Source: Gelidibacter salicanalis
GTDB taxonomy: Bacteria > Bacteroidota > Bacteroidia > Flavobacteriales > Flavobacteriaceae
Assembly (NCBI RefSeq): GCF_007997285.1
Contig: NZ_VORX01000012.1
Location: forward strand, 1-43,619
Length of the DNA stretch: 43,619 nt
Reading direction: 5' to 3'
In this document: positions 17,073-26,746 of the stretch, in pieces
How the letters are laid out: each line of letters begins with the position of its first letter
Numbering within the stretch: the first letter of the stretch is position 1
Program-made: the position numbers and the translations under genes
The notes under the pieces: model-generated
Seen by the model: only the letters and a program-made list of their open reading frames with translations
What the model was told of the DNA's origin: nothing
Databases searched by the model: none

Positions 17073-17588
17073 ATGAGAGTTACTGACTTAAACGTTACGG
17101 AGTATAACTCGTATTACCAGCCTTATATTGAAAAATCAGATTCCGGACCCATTCTTGAAGGACTGCGGTCCAATGCTATTCTATTGGCCACATTTGTAAG
17201 GACTATTGATAAAGAGAAGCTGACTTATAGATATGCATATGGTAAATGGACAATTAAGGAAATAGTGCTCCATTTGATTGATACGGAGCGCGTCTTCGCC
17301 TACAGGGCATTGTGCATTGCCCGAAAAGATAAAACAGAGTTCCCAGGATTTGATCAAGATGCATATGTAGCCAATAGTGAGGCCAATAATAGAACGATTG
17401 ACAGTCTGCTAACAGAGTATGCCAATGTGCGAGCAGCAACTGTATCCTTATTCGAAAATTTTAATGCAGGCAATTGGTTGGAATTGGGTATTGCGAGTCA
17501 TAGTGCAGTTTCTGTAAGAGCCATCGCGTTTATTATCGTGGGTCATGAAAATCACCATTTGCAACTCATCAAATCGCGCTATCTATAA
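17073..17588 (+). CDS. DinB family protein
   Basis: A 171-residue four-helix-bundle protein of the DinB / YfiT-like class, which are probable metal-dependent small-molecule transferases (thiol transfer is known for some). The expected metal histidines are visible: HLIDTERVFAYRAL around residue 67 and GHENHHLQLIKSRYL at the C-terminus, and the WTIKEIVLHL helix is typical. No signal peptide. It converges on aroB, sharing six bases at the stop codons. The substrate is unknown; the family name does not imply a role in DNA damage here. Confidence 0.88.
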   Translation: MRVTDLNVTEYNSYYQPYIEKSDSGPILEGLRSNAILLATFVRTIDKEKLTYRYAYGKWTIKEIVLHLIDTERVFAYRALCIARKDKTEFPGFDQDAYVANSEANNRTIDSLLTEYANVRAATVSLFENFNAGNWLELGIASHSAVSVRAIAFIIVGHENHHLQLIKSRYL

Positions 17589-18650
17589 TTTATAATAGTC
17601 AAATGCTTTTAATATGACCTCATTATCTACTAAACAATCAATTTTCGGTTGCCCAATCTGTTCTAAAAGTACAAAGTTAATATTGCCGTGCTCATTCTTT
17701 TTATCGTATTTTAAAAGCTCTATAATGGCTTCATGATCTGAGTTGTCAATTGCAACTTTATGAAAAAGGTCTAGAAATGTCTTTTTAATCATGTCCAAAT
17801 CTGTTTTTGGAAATCCTAGTAATTCTGATGATATATAGCTCTCCATAATCATTCCGATGGCAATAGCTTCTCCATGGAGAAGTTCAGGTTTATCTGTCTG
17901 ACTTAAAAAATACGATTCTATGGCGTGACCCAAAGTGTGTCCGAAATTGAGCGTTTTCCGCAGCCCATTCTCAAATGGATCTTCCGTAACGATAGTGTTT
18001 TTTATATCAACTGATTGATGAATTAACCGGTCTAAATCAGTTAAGGATAAGGCGTCTAGATCTAAAAATGAATTCCAATACGAAGCATCGTAAATCAGCC
18101 CGTGCTTTAGCATCTCAGCCAGTCCGCTTTTTAAATGGTTTTTAGGGAGTGTTTCTAAGTATCCAGTATCTACTAAGACCATATCACCGGAAGAAATTAC
18201 ACCTATCTGATTTTTTAAGGCACCAAGGTCAACGCCCGTTTTCCCTCCAACACTGGCGTCTACCATAGCCAAAAGAGAGGTGGGCACATTAATATATTTT
18301 AAGCCCCGCTTGAAGGTGCAGGCTATAAACCCGCCAAGATCAGTTACAACGCCTCCACCAACATTGATGATTAGCGCTTTTCTATCCGCCCCCAATTCTG
18401 AAAGGGCATTCCATACGCCAACGCAGGTGTCGATATTTTTATTAACTTCTCCTGCCTCAATTTCTATAATTTCAATGGTCAGTTCAGTCTCTAATTGCGA
18501 CATAAAATAAGGCAGGCAATGGTGGTGTGTATTATTATCAACAATGATAAATAGTTTCGAAAAATTATTGGTTTTTAAATACTGATTAAGCTTATCGTAG
18601 GCATTGGTATTAAAGTGTACCGTATAAGTTTCGTTGGTTATTGAAGTCAT
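17583..18650 (-). CDS. aroB: 3-dehydroquinate synthase
   Basis: A 355-residue enzyme that cyclises DAHP to 3-dehydroquinate, the second step of the shikimate pathway, using bound NAD and a divalent metal. Marks: NVGGGVVTDLGGFIACTFKRG (glycine-rich NAD and metal region) quoted in part as GGGVVTDLGGF, NVPTSLLAMVDASVGGKTGV, and the metal-ligand motif LNFGHTLGHAIES. Length is normal. It is divergent from proline dehydrogenase with 92 bases between, and convergent with dinB. The terminal overlap with dinB leaves no room for a conventional terminator between them. Confidence 0.95.
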   Translation of the reverse strand: MTSITNETYTVHFNTNAYDKLNQYLKTNNFSKLFIIVDNNTHHHCLPYFMSQLETELTIEIIEIEAGEVNKNIDTCVGVWNALSELGADRKALIINVGGGVVTDLGGFIACTFKRGLKYINVPTSLLAMVDASVGGKTGVDLGALKNQIGVISSGDMVLVDTGYLETLPKNHLKSGLAEMLKHGLIYDASYWNSFLDLDALSLTDLDRLIHQSVDIKNTIVTEDPFENGLRKTLNFGHTLGHAIESYFLSQTDKPELLHGEAIAIGMIMESYISSELLGFPKTDLDMIKKTFLDLFHKVAIDNSDHEAIIELLKYDKKNEHGNINFVLLEQIGQPKIDCLVDNEVILKAFDYYKL

Positions 18651-18718
18651 GGAAAATAGTGCTTTTAATAAAGGATGAAAATAAGCAGTTTTTAATTAAT
18701 TAATCAAGAATGAATAAT

Positions 18719-18726
18719 TAAATTTG
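18719..18726 (+). promoter_or_regulatory. Bacteroidota -7 box of the proline dehydrogenase promoter
   Basis: TAAATTTG, an exact TAnnTTTG match 16 bases before the ATG at 18743, implying a very short 5' leader. No clear -33 element. Confidence 0.4.
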
Positions 18727-18742
18727 CATAATTTTTCCACAT

Positions 18743-19915
18743 ATGGCTATACCTAAAATTTTTGAAAATACAAAAGTCGCTTTTAGTCTTAAAAGTGATT
18801 CAGAGCTTAATCGCGCCTACTTTTTATTTAAGATGATTTCTTATCAACCTTTAGTTAAAATAGGCACGGCAGCGACCAATTTTGCTTTAAAAGCTCAGCT
18901 TCCAGTTGAAGGACTGATTCGCGCTACAGTGTTTGATCACTTTTGTGGTGGTGTGAGTGAAGAGGATTGCTTACCGGTAATTGATAGTATGTTTGACAAA
19001 CAAGTCAGCTCCGTTCTAGACTTTTCTGTTGAAGGCAAAGAAACAGAGTCACATTTTGATGCTGCCATGGAAAAAACGTTGAAGATCATCAAATTTGCTG
19101 ATGAAAAGAAGTCGATGCCCATCGCTGTTTTTAAACCCACTGGATTTGGGCGTTTTCACCTTTACCAAAAAAAGGGAGAAGGCAAACCTTTCACAGAGAA
19201 AGAGCAGGAGGAATGGGAGAGAGTAGTGGCCCGTTTTGATACCGTATGTAAATTGGCTAAGGAAAAGGATGTTGAGATTTTAGTGGATGGTGAGGAAAGC
19301 TGGATGCAAGATGCTGCGGATGAATTATGTGAGGCCATGATGCGCAAATACAATACCGGCATACCAGTAGTTTATAATACATTGCAATTGTACCGATGGG
19401 ACCGTTTGGACTATCTTAAAAACTTGCATGAAATTGCAAAAGCTGAAGGTTTTACCATTGGCGTTAAAATTGTTCGCGGTGCCTATATGGAAAAGGAACG
19501 TGAAAGAGCTCAGGACAAGGGTTACGAATCCCCAATTTGTGCCAATAAAGGAGCTACTGATACAAATTTTGATGAGACCTTAGAATATATATTGACGAAT
19601 TTGGATACCATTTCAGTATTTATTGGGACTCACAATGAAAGAAGTAGCTATTTGGCCATGGAGATGATGGAAGATCTTAAAATTGACAAAAGTGACAATC
19701 GGGTGTGGTTTGGCCAATTATATGGCATGAGTGATCATATAAGTTTTAATCTTGCCGCAAATGGTTACAACGTGGCTAAATATGTGCCCTTTGGACCCGT
19801 AAAAGACGTAATGCCCTATTTGATAAGAAGAGCGGAAGAGAATACCTCTGTTGCAGGGCAGACGAGCAGAGAGCTTATGTTGTTGCAGAAAGAAAGACAA
19901 AGACGGAAATCATAG
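18743..19915 (+). CDS. putA: Proline dehydrogenase
   Basis: A 390-residue monofunctional FAD enzyme that oxidises proline to pyrroline-5-carboxylate and feeds electrons to the quinone pool. It has the TIM-barrel signatures VYNTLQLYRWDRL, KIVRGAYMEKERERA and, near the end, the substrate-binding YVPFGPVKDVMPYLIRRAEEN with the paired arginines. It lacks the C-terminal P5C dehydrogenase domain of bifunctional PutA, so P5C must be handled by a separate gene outside this window. An N-terminal ~70-residue extension before the barrel is usual in the Bacteroidota form. The gene ends before a bidirectional terminator. Confidence 0.93.
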   Translation: MAIPKIFENTKVAFSLKSDSELNRAYFLFKMISYQPLVKIGTAATNFALKAQLPVEGLIRATVFDHFCGGVSEEDCLPVIDSMFDKQVSSVLDFSVEGKETESHFDAAMEKTLKIIKFADEKKSMPIAVFKPTGFGRFHLYQKKGEGKPFTEKEQEEWERVVARFDTVCKLAKEKDVEILVDGEESWMQDAADELCEAMMRKYNTGIPVVYNTLQLYRWDRLDYLKNLHEIAKAEGFTIGVKIVRGAYMEKERERAQDKGYESPICANKGATDTNFDETLEYILTNLDTISVFIGTHNERSSYLAMEMMEDLKIDKSDNRVWFGQLYGMSDHISFNLAANGYNVAKYVPFGPVKDVMPYLIRRAEENTSVAGQTSRELMLLQKERQRRKS

Positions 19916-20063
19916 AAAATTTACCCCTGAAATAGTATTGGAGACGCTAAATTTTATGCTGTAGATTTTTAGAATTAAATCCCTCAGAACGCGGGACCTA
20001 TTGCTCTTAATGAACATATTAATTTTTAGTGGCTGAACATTCGAGTTAGATTTTAATATATTT

Positions 20064-20104
20064 AAAAAGGCTGAACAAAATAATGTTGTTCAGCCTTTTT
20101 TTTT
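20064..20104. terminator. Strong bidirectional terminator between proline dehydrogenase and wzc
   Basis: AAAGGCTGAACA (about 20066-20077) pairs with TGTTCAGCCTTT around a short A/T-rich loop, flanked by an A-run on the left and nine Ts on the right, so it can stop transcription from both sides. It isolates the capsule locus from the core genes. Confidence 0.88.
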
Positions 20105-20112
20105 ATGGGTAA

Positions 20113-22494
20113 TTAGGACTTTTTAGAATTGAATTGATACCATTTTCTATGTTTATCAGGAGTGTTTCCGTAACCATAACCATAACCATAGCCATATCCT
20201 TTTTTGTCATAATTGGTGCCGTTTAATAAAACATGCATGCTAGGTAGCCTTTTGTCCGTGTAAAGTGGTTCGGCAACCTTGGCAACATATCTTTTATCGA
20301 CATTAGAAGCACTTACGACATAAATGAACAAGTCAGCAAATTTTGAAACCAATAAGGTGTCACTTACCAGTCCGACCGCAGAACCGTCAACAATTATATA
20401 ATCATATTTAGTTTCAAAATAATCAAATAATTCTTTAACCCGAGAACTCATTAAAAGTTCAGATGGATTTGGAGGTATGGTTCCAGATGCAATCACATCT
20501 AAAAAGTTGTTATTTTTAATTTTGGTGACAATATCTTCAGGATGTAATTTTTTATCCGCTAAAAAATCTGAAAGACCTACTTTGTCAGAAGGTTTTTCTT
20601 TAAGATATTGTAAGACTTTTGGAACACGAATATCCATCTCAATTAATAACACTGAATTTTCTGAAAAAGAAATAGACGATGCTAAATTAATACTGGTGTG
20701 CGACTTTCCTTCTTTTGCTCGAGTAGAGGTAATAAAGATTTTTTTCGCTTTATCTCCATGGTCTTTGAGAACAAAGTCTATATTGGATCGCAAAATCCTG
20801 AATGCTTCCGCTTTAGGAGAGTAATCAATTTTATTAATTAATTTTGAATCTTTACCTGACATTGGGATATCTCCAATATATGGAATGTCTACAACATTCA
20901 TCAGGTCTTCTTTATCATAAATTTTTGTATCTAATAAATCGATTCCGTAAATTAATCCAATAGGTAGCATTAGACCTAATACTATCGCTGCTAAATAAAT
21001 TATCATTTTATTTGGCGACACTGGTTTGTAGTTCGAATAGGCCTGATCAATGACCTTAGCATTTGGAGAAAACATTCCAAGACTGATTGCTGACTCTTCA
21101 CGTTTCTCTAATAAATATAAATACAAAGATTCTTTAATACTTTGTTGCCGTTCAATATCCCTAAGCTGTCTTTGTTTGGTAGGTGCAGTATATAGCTGAC
21201 CTCTAATTCTTGAGTCTTCGCGGGTAAGATTATCAAGTGAGATCTGACTGGTTTTTTTCATATTCTCCAATGAATTCTCTAAATTGGATTTTAATGAATT
21301 GATTTCATTATTTAAGTTGACCACAATGGGGTTGATGTCACTGGAGTTTTTTAATATTTTATCTCGCTGTGCGACCAACTCATTATAGCTTTTGGTGACT
21401 TGATTGATATTTGGATCATTGATACCAAGGTTAGAGGGCAAATAATCTGAACTTTTATTTGCACCATTTATATCCTCCTGTAAATACTCAATAAGTTGTA
21501 TGGTGTTGGCAGTGTTGTTAATTTGAATTTCGTTCTGTTTTTCACTTTCCAAATAAATATTTGCTTGAGATCCCAAAGCGGTCAGATTATTTCTTTTTTG
21601 AATCTGTTCTGCTGAGAAATCAACTTCTTCTAATTCTTTAAAAACCAGTTCTAGACGATTATTTATAAAATCACTAGTTACCTTTACAACTTCTTCTTTG
21701 TCTGCAATGACGTCATTGTTATACTCTCTGATAATTTCGTTCAGAATATCAACTGCTTTCTTAGGAATGTTGTCTTTAAGTTCCAGTTTTACAACGCTAG
21801 AACCATCTTCGGTAGAGGTCAAAATACTATTTTCGTACTTATTGACAATAGAGTTTACGTTAGAGATGGATACCTTTAGGTTACTTCCTATTTTTGGGGC
21901 GTGAGGGTCAATATTGGGAACCATAACCATGTCTCCAAATCCTGTTTTAATACGGTCTCCAAAAGAATATAGCTTACCTTCAGAGTCATCACGATCAATA
22001 AGGGATTTACCATCATCTTTAAACATTAAAAACTGCGATGGCGATTTTATCTTGATATATAATGTGGTATCAACGTCGTGAATAATAGAATCATTGGCAA
22101 AAAAGTTTAACTGAATAGGAGGGTTTTCATAGCTTTCCTTTTCCTTAATTTTTCCTTGTTCATAATAACGCACATTGAGTTTTAAATTTTTAACAATGTT
22201 GGCAATAATACTTCTAGATGTCATCACTGCGATTTCATCATTTATTTTGTTGGTTCCGTCAGAAAAAAGTCCACCTTTCCCAATATCTGCCATATTTGGT
22301 AGTTTTTGAGATTGTTTGTCATCTTTAATTTTGATGGTAGCAGATGCCTTATACTCATAAGTTGTATACCGAAGATAGGTGTATGCCAATGCGAGCGATG
22401 CAACTAAAAAGAAAGCGATAAACTTCCACCTTCTAAGGTATGTGTTTAGCGTTTTTTTTATTTCGTTAGTAGATTGGGTCATTTTAGATTTCAT
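20113..22494 (-). CDS. wzc: Wzc-type polysaccharide co-polymerase / tyrosine autokinase
   Basis: A 793-residue inner-membrane protein that controls chain length and export of surface polysaccharide. Two membrane helices (about 27-47 and 500-523) flank a large periplasmic region with a Wzz-type N-terminal part and a long coiled coil (~255-450). The cytoplasmic BY-kinase domain has Walker A STRAKEGKSHTSINLA, Walker A' VLLIEMDIRVPKV and Walker B YIIVDGSAVGLVSD, where DGSAV stands in place of the more usual D-x-P-P-V. The C-terminal tail is tyrosine-rich (GYGYGYGYGN), the likely autophosphorylation cluster. ATG at 22494; a second ATG four codons in is equally possible. It is the last gene of the operon with wza. 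Confidence 0.92.
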   Translation of the reverse strand: MKSKMTQSTNEIKKTLNTYLRRWKFIAFFLVASLALAYTYLRYTTYEYKASATIKIKDDKQSQKLPNMADIGKGGLFSDGTNKINDEIAVMTSRSIIANIVKNLKLNVRYYEQGKIKEKESYENPPIQLNFFANDSIIHDVDTTLYIKIKSPSQFLMFKDDGKSLIDRDDSEGKLYSFGDRIKTGFGDMVMVPNIDPHAPKIGSNLKVSISNVNSIVNKYENSILTSTEDGSSVVKLELKDNIPKKAVDILNEIIREYNNDVIADKEEVVKVTSDFINNRLELVFKELEEVDFSAEQIQKRNNLTALGSQANIYLESEKQNEIQINNTANTIQLIEYLQEDINGANKSSDYLPSNLGINDPNINQVTKSYNELVAQRDKILKNSSDINPIVVNLNNEINSLKSNLENSLENMKKTSQISLDNLTREDSRIRGQLYTAPTKQRQLRDIERQQSIKESLYLYLLEKREESAISLGMFSPNAKVIDQAYSNYKPVSPNKMIIYLAAIVLGLMLPIGLIYGIDLLDTKIYDKEDLMNVVDIPYIGDIPMSGKDSKLINKIDYSPKAEAFRILRSNIDFVLKDHGDKAKKIFITSTRAKEGKSHTSINLASSISFSENSVLLIEMDIRVPKVLQYLKEKPSDKVGLSDFLADKKLHPEDIVTKIKNNNFLDVIASGTIPPNPSELLMSSRVKELFDYFETKYDYIIVDGSAVGLVSDTLLVSKFADLFIYVVSASNVDKRYVAKVAEPLYTDKRLPSMHVLLNGTNYDKKGYGYGYGYGYGNTPDKHRKWYQFNSKKS

Positions 22495-22518
22495 GAGACT
22501 TTAGTGTTAATCTATATA

Positions 22519-23292
22519 TTATTTTATCAAGAAGACTGCTATAATTGTAGTTAAGGTTCCAATTGCAGAAATTAAGACAGAGTTGTTCTGGTTGTAGGTA
22601 GAAGAGCGTATTCTGGAACTATTGGGTTCTACAACAATCACATCATTCTGTTGTAGGTAATAAAGTGGAGAACTTACAGAATTGACAGAGGTCAAGTCCA
22701 ATTTTGCAAATCTCTTTTTGCCATCAACTTCACGAATTAACATGACATTTTTACGCTGACCATAAATTGTTAAATCATTTGCTAAGCCTATAGCTTCCAA
22801 TAAAGTTATACGTTCATCTTGAATGGTAAACGTTCCCGGATCTGAAACCTCTCCTATTACCGTAACCGTAAAATTAACTAGTCTGACGTTAACGATCGGA
22901 TCTTTCGCATAAGCGCTTATTTGCTCTTTAAGCATATTGGTCAGTTCAATTCTAGTCATTCCGGCTATATGTAAGGTGCCTAAGACAGGAAATTCTATAT
23001 TGCCATTAAAGTCAATCAAATAGGTTTGCATGCGGGTAGTACCAGATGTTCTCACAAGATCATCATTATCGGATACAATCGATAAATTAAAGGGTTTTGC
23101 AGTTATCGGGTCTGCAGCAGAAACATTAATCGTTAAAATATCATCAGGTTTATAAATGAGTTGTTCTGGTGTCGCGTCAATATAGCCACCACTAAGCGGT
23201 TCATCTTGAAAATAGACAAGATCTTTGCGGGAGCCACATGATGAGATGATCATGGTTGCTAAAATTAAAGAAATAAAGATATGCGTTTTCAT
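22519..23292 (-). CDS. wza: Polysaccharide export outer-membrane lipoprotein (Wza-like)
   Basis: A 257-residue lipoprotein. The signal peptide ends in a lipobox, ATMIISSC (Cys19). The mature part has a Poly_export domain (YKPDDILTINVSAADP) and one SLBB-type domain (VNFTVTVIGEVSDPGTF with ITLLEAIGLANDL). A C-terminal hydrophobic segment (VLISAIGTLTTIIAVFLI) would form the outer-membrane helix of the Wza octamer. It lies 24 bases before wzc and 21 after the dehydratase gene, so it is in one transcript and is the expected outer-membrane partner of Wzc. Confidence 0.92.
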   Translation of the reverse strand: MKTHIFISLILATMIISSCGSRKDLVYFQDEPLSGGYIDATPEQLIYKPDDILTINVSAADPITAKPFNLSIVSDNDDLVRTSGTTRMQTYLIDFNGNIEFPVLGTLHIAGMTRIELTNMLKEQISAYAKDPIVNVRLVNFTVTVIGEVSDPGTFTIQDERITLLEAIGLANDLTIYGQRKNVMLIREVDGKKRFAKLDLTSVNSVSSPLYYLQQNDVIVVEPNSSRIRSSTYNQNNSVLISAIGTLTTIIAVFLIK

Positions 23293-23313
23293 TGTTATAT
23301 TGTTTAGGTTGTT

Positions 23314-25215
23314 TTAATGAGATAGTTTAGTGTGGTCCAGCACTTCATAAGTGGAGTTGTTAGACTTATACTCAGGGATTAAATGTTTTATAGCTGAGAC
23401 TATGACAAGTGGCTGTGTTGCGGAATTGACAGCGGTGAGTTTATTGATCTGTTCTTCAATATTAAATACATCTATACGTCTTGATCTCGCTATCATGATT
23501 TTTTCGTGATAGGTTTTTTTTGTGTTTTCTCCATCTGCTAAAAGTTCTTCGTAAATTTTTTCACCAGGTCTTAATCCAGTTATTTTAATGTCTATATCTT
23601 CAGGATAACGTAAACCAGAAAGGAGAATCATATTCTTTGCGAGGTTAAATATTTTAATAGGTTCGCCCATATCAAACACAAATATTTCGCCTCCATTGCC
23701 CATAGCCGCGGCTTCTAGGACTAGCAGGCACGCCTCTGGAATAGTCATAAAATAGCGAGTAATATCTATATGGGTTACCGTCAACGGCCCCCCTTTTTCA
23801 ATTTGCTTTTTAAATAGTGGAATAACCGATCCATTGGACCCTAATACGTTACCAAATCTGGTGGTTATAAATTTAGTTTGTCCTTTTTCTTTAAGGCAGG
23901 TAATGTAAAGTTCGGCAATTCGCTTAGTAGCTCCCATAACATTGGTTGGATTGACGGCTTTATCAGTAGATATTAAAATGAACTTACCAACGCTATGTTT
24001 AACAGCAATGTCTACCACATTCTTGGTGCCTCCAATGTTAACACTTACAGCCTCAAATGGGCTATTTTCCATTAAAGGGACATGTTTATATGCTGCAGCG
24101 TGGAAAACAACCTGCGGTTTATATTGATTAAATAACTGATCAACTCTAGAACTGTTTCTTACATCAGCCACAATAGTTTCGATATTTTCCAAACCGATTT
24201 GTTTAAATTCTTGCTGGATATCATAAAGTGCAGATTCAGCATTGTCTACTAAAATGAGTTTTTTATAGTTATACAAGCTGACTTTTCTACAAATTTCACT
24301 TCCAATAGAACCAGCTGCCCCTGTTATTAAAATGACCTTGTCTTCATATTCACTAACCAGCATAGGATTAATGATAGAAATGGGTTCTCTACCTAGGAGA
24401 TCTTCAATTTTTATATCTTTAATTTGCCCAATACTTAAATCGCCATCAATCCAATGTTGTACAGGCGGGACAATCTTTGCATGAAGGCCTAAATTAAATA
24501 GATAGCCCGTTATATTAAGTAGGCGTGTGGGATCAATGTTTTGTATAGAAATAATAACCTCCTCAAGATTGTTTTTCGAGATTAATTCCGCAGTAATATT
24601 TTTGAGACTGTAAACTGGCAAGAGGTCAATTTTCTTGCCTACTTTACCTTCATTGTCATCTATAAATCCAGTAACTTTATAACTGTTTTTAGGATCATTA
24701 CTAATTGCAGCATACGTGATCATCCCGTAATTACCCGCTCCAAAAATCAAGACATTTTTTGTGGGCACAAAATCACTGCTTATGGCATTATAGAGAGACT
24801 TAATAAAAAGCTTAAATGCAATTAATGCGAATATATTGAGTAATAGGTGAATGTAAATTATAGATCCAGGGATGTCAAAAAGTTCATTATAATGATGTTT
24901 ACGACTAAAAAATGTAGCAATAATTAATATGGTAGCCAAAATATTGGTGCCGATAATGATGTTTATAATGTCTTTATATCCGGTAAATCTTACAACCCCT
25001 TTGTGGGATCCCACTGCTAAAAAGCTCACTATTGCCGCTATAATTACAAACGGAAGTTGAGACATCATTGATGGAATATCAAAGTCAAATTGGAAATTAT
25101 ATCTTATAAAATGCGATAAGAAAAAGGTAAAACAGACAATTAGTAAATCAGACAGAAGCACCAACCATTTGGAGGCGTACTTTTTAGAAATTTTATGTAA
25201 TATTTTATATCTCAT
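23314..25215 (-). CDS. UDP-N-acetylglucosamine 4,6-dehydratase-type membrane protein (PglF/WbpM/CapD family)
   Basis: A 633-residue protein with about four N-terminal membrane helices (~17-140), a first Rossmann-like domain (LIFGAGNYGMITYAA) and the catalytic SDR domain with LITGAAGSIGSEICRKV. In this family the active-site Tyr of SDRs is replaced, as seen here in NVMGATKRIAEL, where Met precedes the GATK lysine. FGNVLGSNGSVIPLFKKQI and the GLRPGEKIYEELL ending are diagnostic. It should make a UDP-4-keto-6-deoxy-hexosamine, the substrate for the aminotransferase whose gene overlaps it by four bases upstream. Together they lead to bacillosamine-like or related 4-amino-6-deoxy sugars. Confidence 0.9.
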   Translation of the reverse strand: MRYKILHKISKKYASKWLVLLSDLLIVCFTFFLSHFIRYNFQFDFDIPSMMSQLPFVIIAAIVSFLAVGSHKGVVRFTGYKDIINIIIGTNILATILIIATFFSRKHHYNELFDIPGSIIYIHLLLNIFALIAFKLFIKSLYNAISSDFVPTKNVLIFGAGNYGMITYAAISNDPKNSYKVTGFIDDNEGKVGKKIDLLPVYSLKNITAELISKNNLEEVIISIQNIDPTRLLNITGYLFNLGLHAKIVPPVQHWIDGDLSIGQIKDIKIEDLLGREPISIINPMLVSEYEDKVILITGAAGSIGSEICRKVSLYNYKKLILVDNAESALYDIQQEFKQIGLENIETIVADVRNSSRVDQLFNQYKPQVVFHAAAYKHVPLMENSPFEAVSVNIGGTKNVVDIAVKHSVGKFILISTDKAVNPTNVMGATKRIAELYITCLKEKGQTKFITTRFGNVLGSNGSVIPLFKKQIEKGGPLTVTHIDITRYFMTIPEACLLVLEAAAMGNGGEIFVFDMGEPIKIFNLAKNMILLSGLRYPEDIDIKITGLRPGEKIYEELLADGENTKKTYHEKIMIARSRRIDVFNIEEQINKLTAVNSATQPLVIVSAIKHLIPEYKSNNSTYEVLDHTKLSH

Positions 25216-26336
25216 TCACCAAAATACATTTTAATGGTCGTCAAAACCCTATGGCGTTCAGCATCGGTAAGATTGGATCCGCTAGGTAAACACAATCCTT
25301 TTTCAAACAACTGGTCCGAAACCCCATTGAGGTAACTTGGTGCATTTTTAAACACAGGCTGCTGATGCATAGGCTTCCATAAAGGACGTGATTCTATATT
25401 TTCTTTTTCCAGAGCTTGTCTTAACTCTTCTCGTATGGTCTTAGTCTCTAGCAATATACAGGATAACCACCGGTTAGAAAAATAACCCTCTGGTTCTTTT
25501 AAAAATGTAATAGCATTATTTTCTTCAAAGGCATCTTGATAAAACTGATGGTTAGAGCGGCGTTTTTCCACATGCTGATCCAATATAGTCATTTGTCCAC
25601 GCCCAATTCCTGCGAGGATATTCGACATTCTATAGTTATATCCAATGGTAGAATGTAAATAATGGGGGGCGTCATCTCGGGCTTGGGTCGCTAAAAATAC
25701 CGCCTTTTCTTTCTCTATTAATGATTTGGTTACTAAAGCGCCACCCCCAGATGTGGTTATAATTTTATTGCCGTTAAAAGATAAGATTGATAAATCTCCA
25801 AATGTTCCACAATGTTGATCTCTAACAGTGCTCCCTAATGATTCTGCACTGTCTTCGATAATAGGGATCTTGTATTTTAACGCTATGGATTGTATCTGAT
25901 CTACCTTATACGGCATGCCATATAAATGCACAGCAATTATAGCTTTGGGAGTTTTACCTTTTTCAATTCTATCTAAAATAGCAAGTTCCAATTGTTCAGG
26001 ACATATATTCCAAGTTTCGGTTTCACTATCTACAAAAACAGGCGTTGCACCCAGATAAACGATAGGGTTGGCTGATGCTGAAAAGGTTTTACTTTGGCAA
26101 ATAACTTCATCTCCGGCTTTGACCTTTAGCAAAATGAGGGCGAGATGTAGTGCAGCAGTACCAGAACTCAGCGCCGCCACATGACGGTTTTGGCCAAGAT
26201 AATTCTGGATGTCCTGTTCAAAACCAGTAACGTTCGGGCCAAGTGGGGCCACCCAATTAGAGTCAAAAGCTTCTTTGATGTAAGATTGCTCCTTACCACT
26301 CATATGTGGTGAGGATAGCCAAATTTTCGGTTTCAT
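25212..26336 (-). CDS. DegT/DnrJ/EryC1/StrS sugar aminotransferase (PglE-like)
   Basis: A 374-residue PLP aminotransferase that puts an amino group on a keto-sugar nucleotide. The N-terminus KIWLSSPHMSGKEQSYIKEA and the block NWVAPLGPNV are typical of PglE-like members; AALSSGTAALHLAL holds the PLP phosphate, EDSAESLGS the cofactor-ring Asp, and the Schiff-base lysine lies in SFNGNKIITTSGGG. It overlaps the dehydratase gene by four bases, which supports sequential steps in one pathway. First gene of the minus-strand export/amino-sugar operon; the promoter should lie in the 410-base divergent region upstream. A companion acetyltransferase of PglD type is not seen next to it. Confidence 0.92.
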   Translation of the reverse strand: MKPKIWLSSPHMSGKEQSYIKEAFDSNWVAPLGPNVTGFEQDIQNYLGQNRHVAALSSGTAALHLALILLKVKAGDEVICQSKTFSASANPIVYLGATPVFVDSETETWNICPEQLELAILDRIEKGKTPKAIIAVHLYGMPYKVDQIQSIALKYKIPIIEDSAESLGSTVRDQHCGTFGDLSILSFNGNKIITTSGGGALVTKSLIEKEKAVFLATQARDDAPHYLHSTIGYNYRMSNILAGIGRGQMTILDQHVEKRRSNHQFYQDAFEENNAITFLKEPEGYFSNRWLSCILLETKTIREELRQALEKENIESRPLWKPMHQQPVFKNAPSYLNGVSDQLFEKGLCLPSGSNLTDAERHRVLTTIKMYFGE

Positions 26337-26746
26337 AAGTAATAACTATTTCGTAATTAGTCAGATTACTGATTTATTCATGTGATGTAAATAGAGGGGT
26401 CTTCTATATTTATTAAAAGTAATGTTAAATATGAGGCAATATGAAGTAAATCCCCAATTAAAACGATAAGAAGTAAATATTTACGTTATTATTTAATTTC
26501 TTTATTTAAACATCTAATTACCGTATACCATGCCATACAACACTGTTTTAAATTTTACCATGCCGTTAGACCATAAATTATAAAATACACATTTCATAAA
26601 TTAACAATTTAAATACCGCTGTTTTTAGAGCCATTATTTCTAGTTCTATGTGAAAAGCTCAGTAATTCTCTAGTCAATTTCAGTTTTAAGTAGTTATCTT
26701 TGGATTTCCAAATAAATATTTAATAAATTAGATCTAAATAAGACGA
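26337..26746. other. Divergent promoter region between the aminotransferase and ATP-grasp genes
   Basis: A 410-base AT-rich gap without a credible open frame. The plus side has a -7 box at 26695. The word TACCATGCC occurs twice, 30 bases apart (26526 and 26556). No exact TAnnTTTG was found facing the minus-strand operon, whose promoter remains unlocated. Confidence 0.5.
26695..26702 (+). promoter_or_regulatory. Bacteroidota -7 box of the ATP-grasp/HAD operon
   Basis: TATCTTTG, an exact TAnnTTTG match, 45 bases before the ATG at 26747. Confidence 0.4.

Noticed and set aside
26526-26564. TACCATGCC occurring twice 30 bases apart as a regulator site
   Set aside because: Only two short copies, no dyad symmetry and no clear relation to a promoter; noted in the intergenic entry but not claimed.
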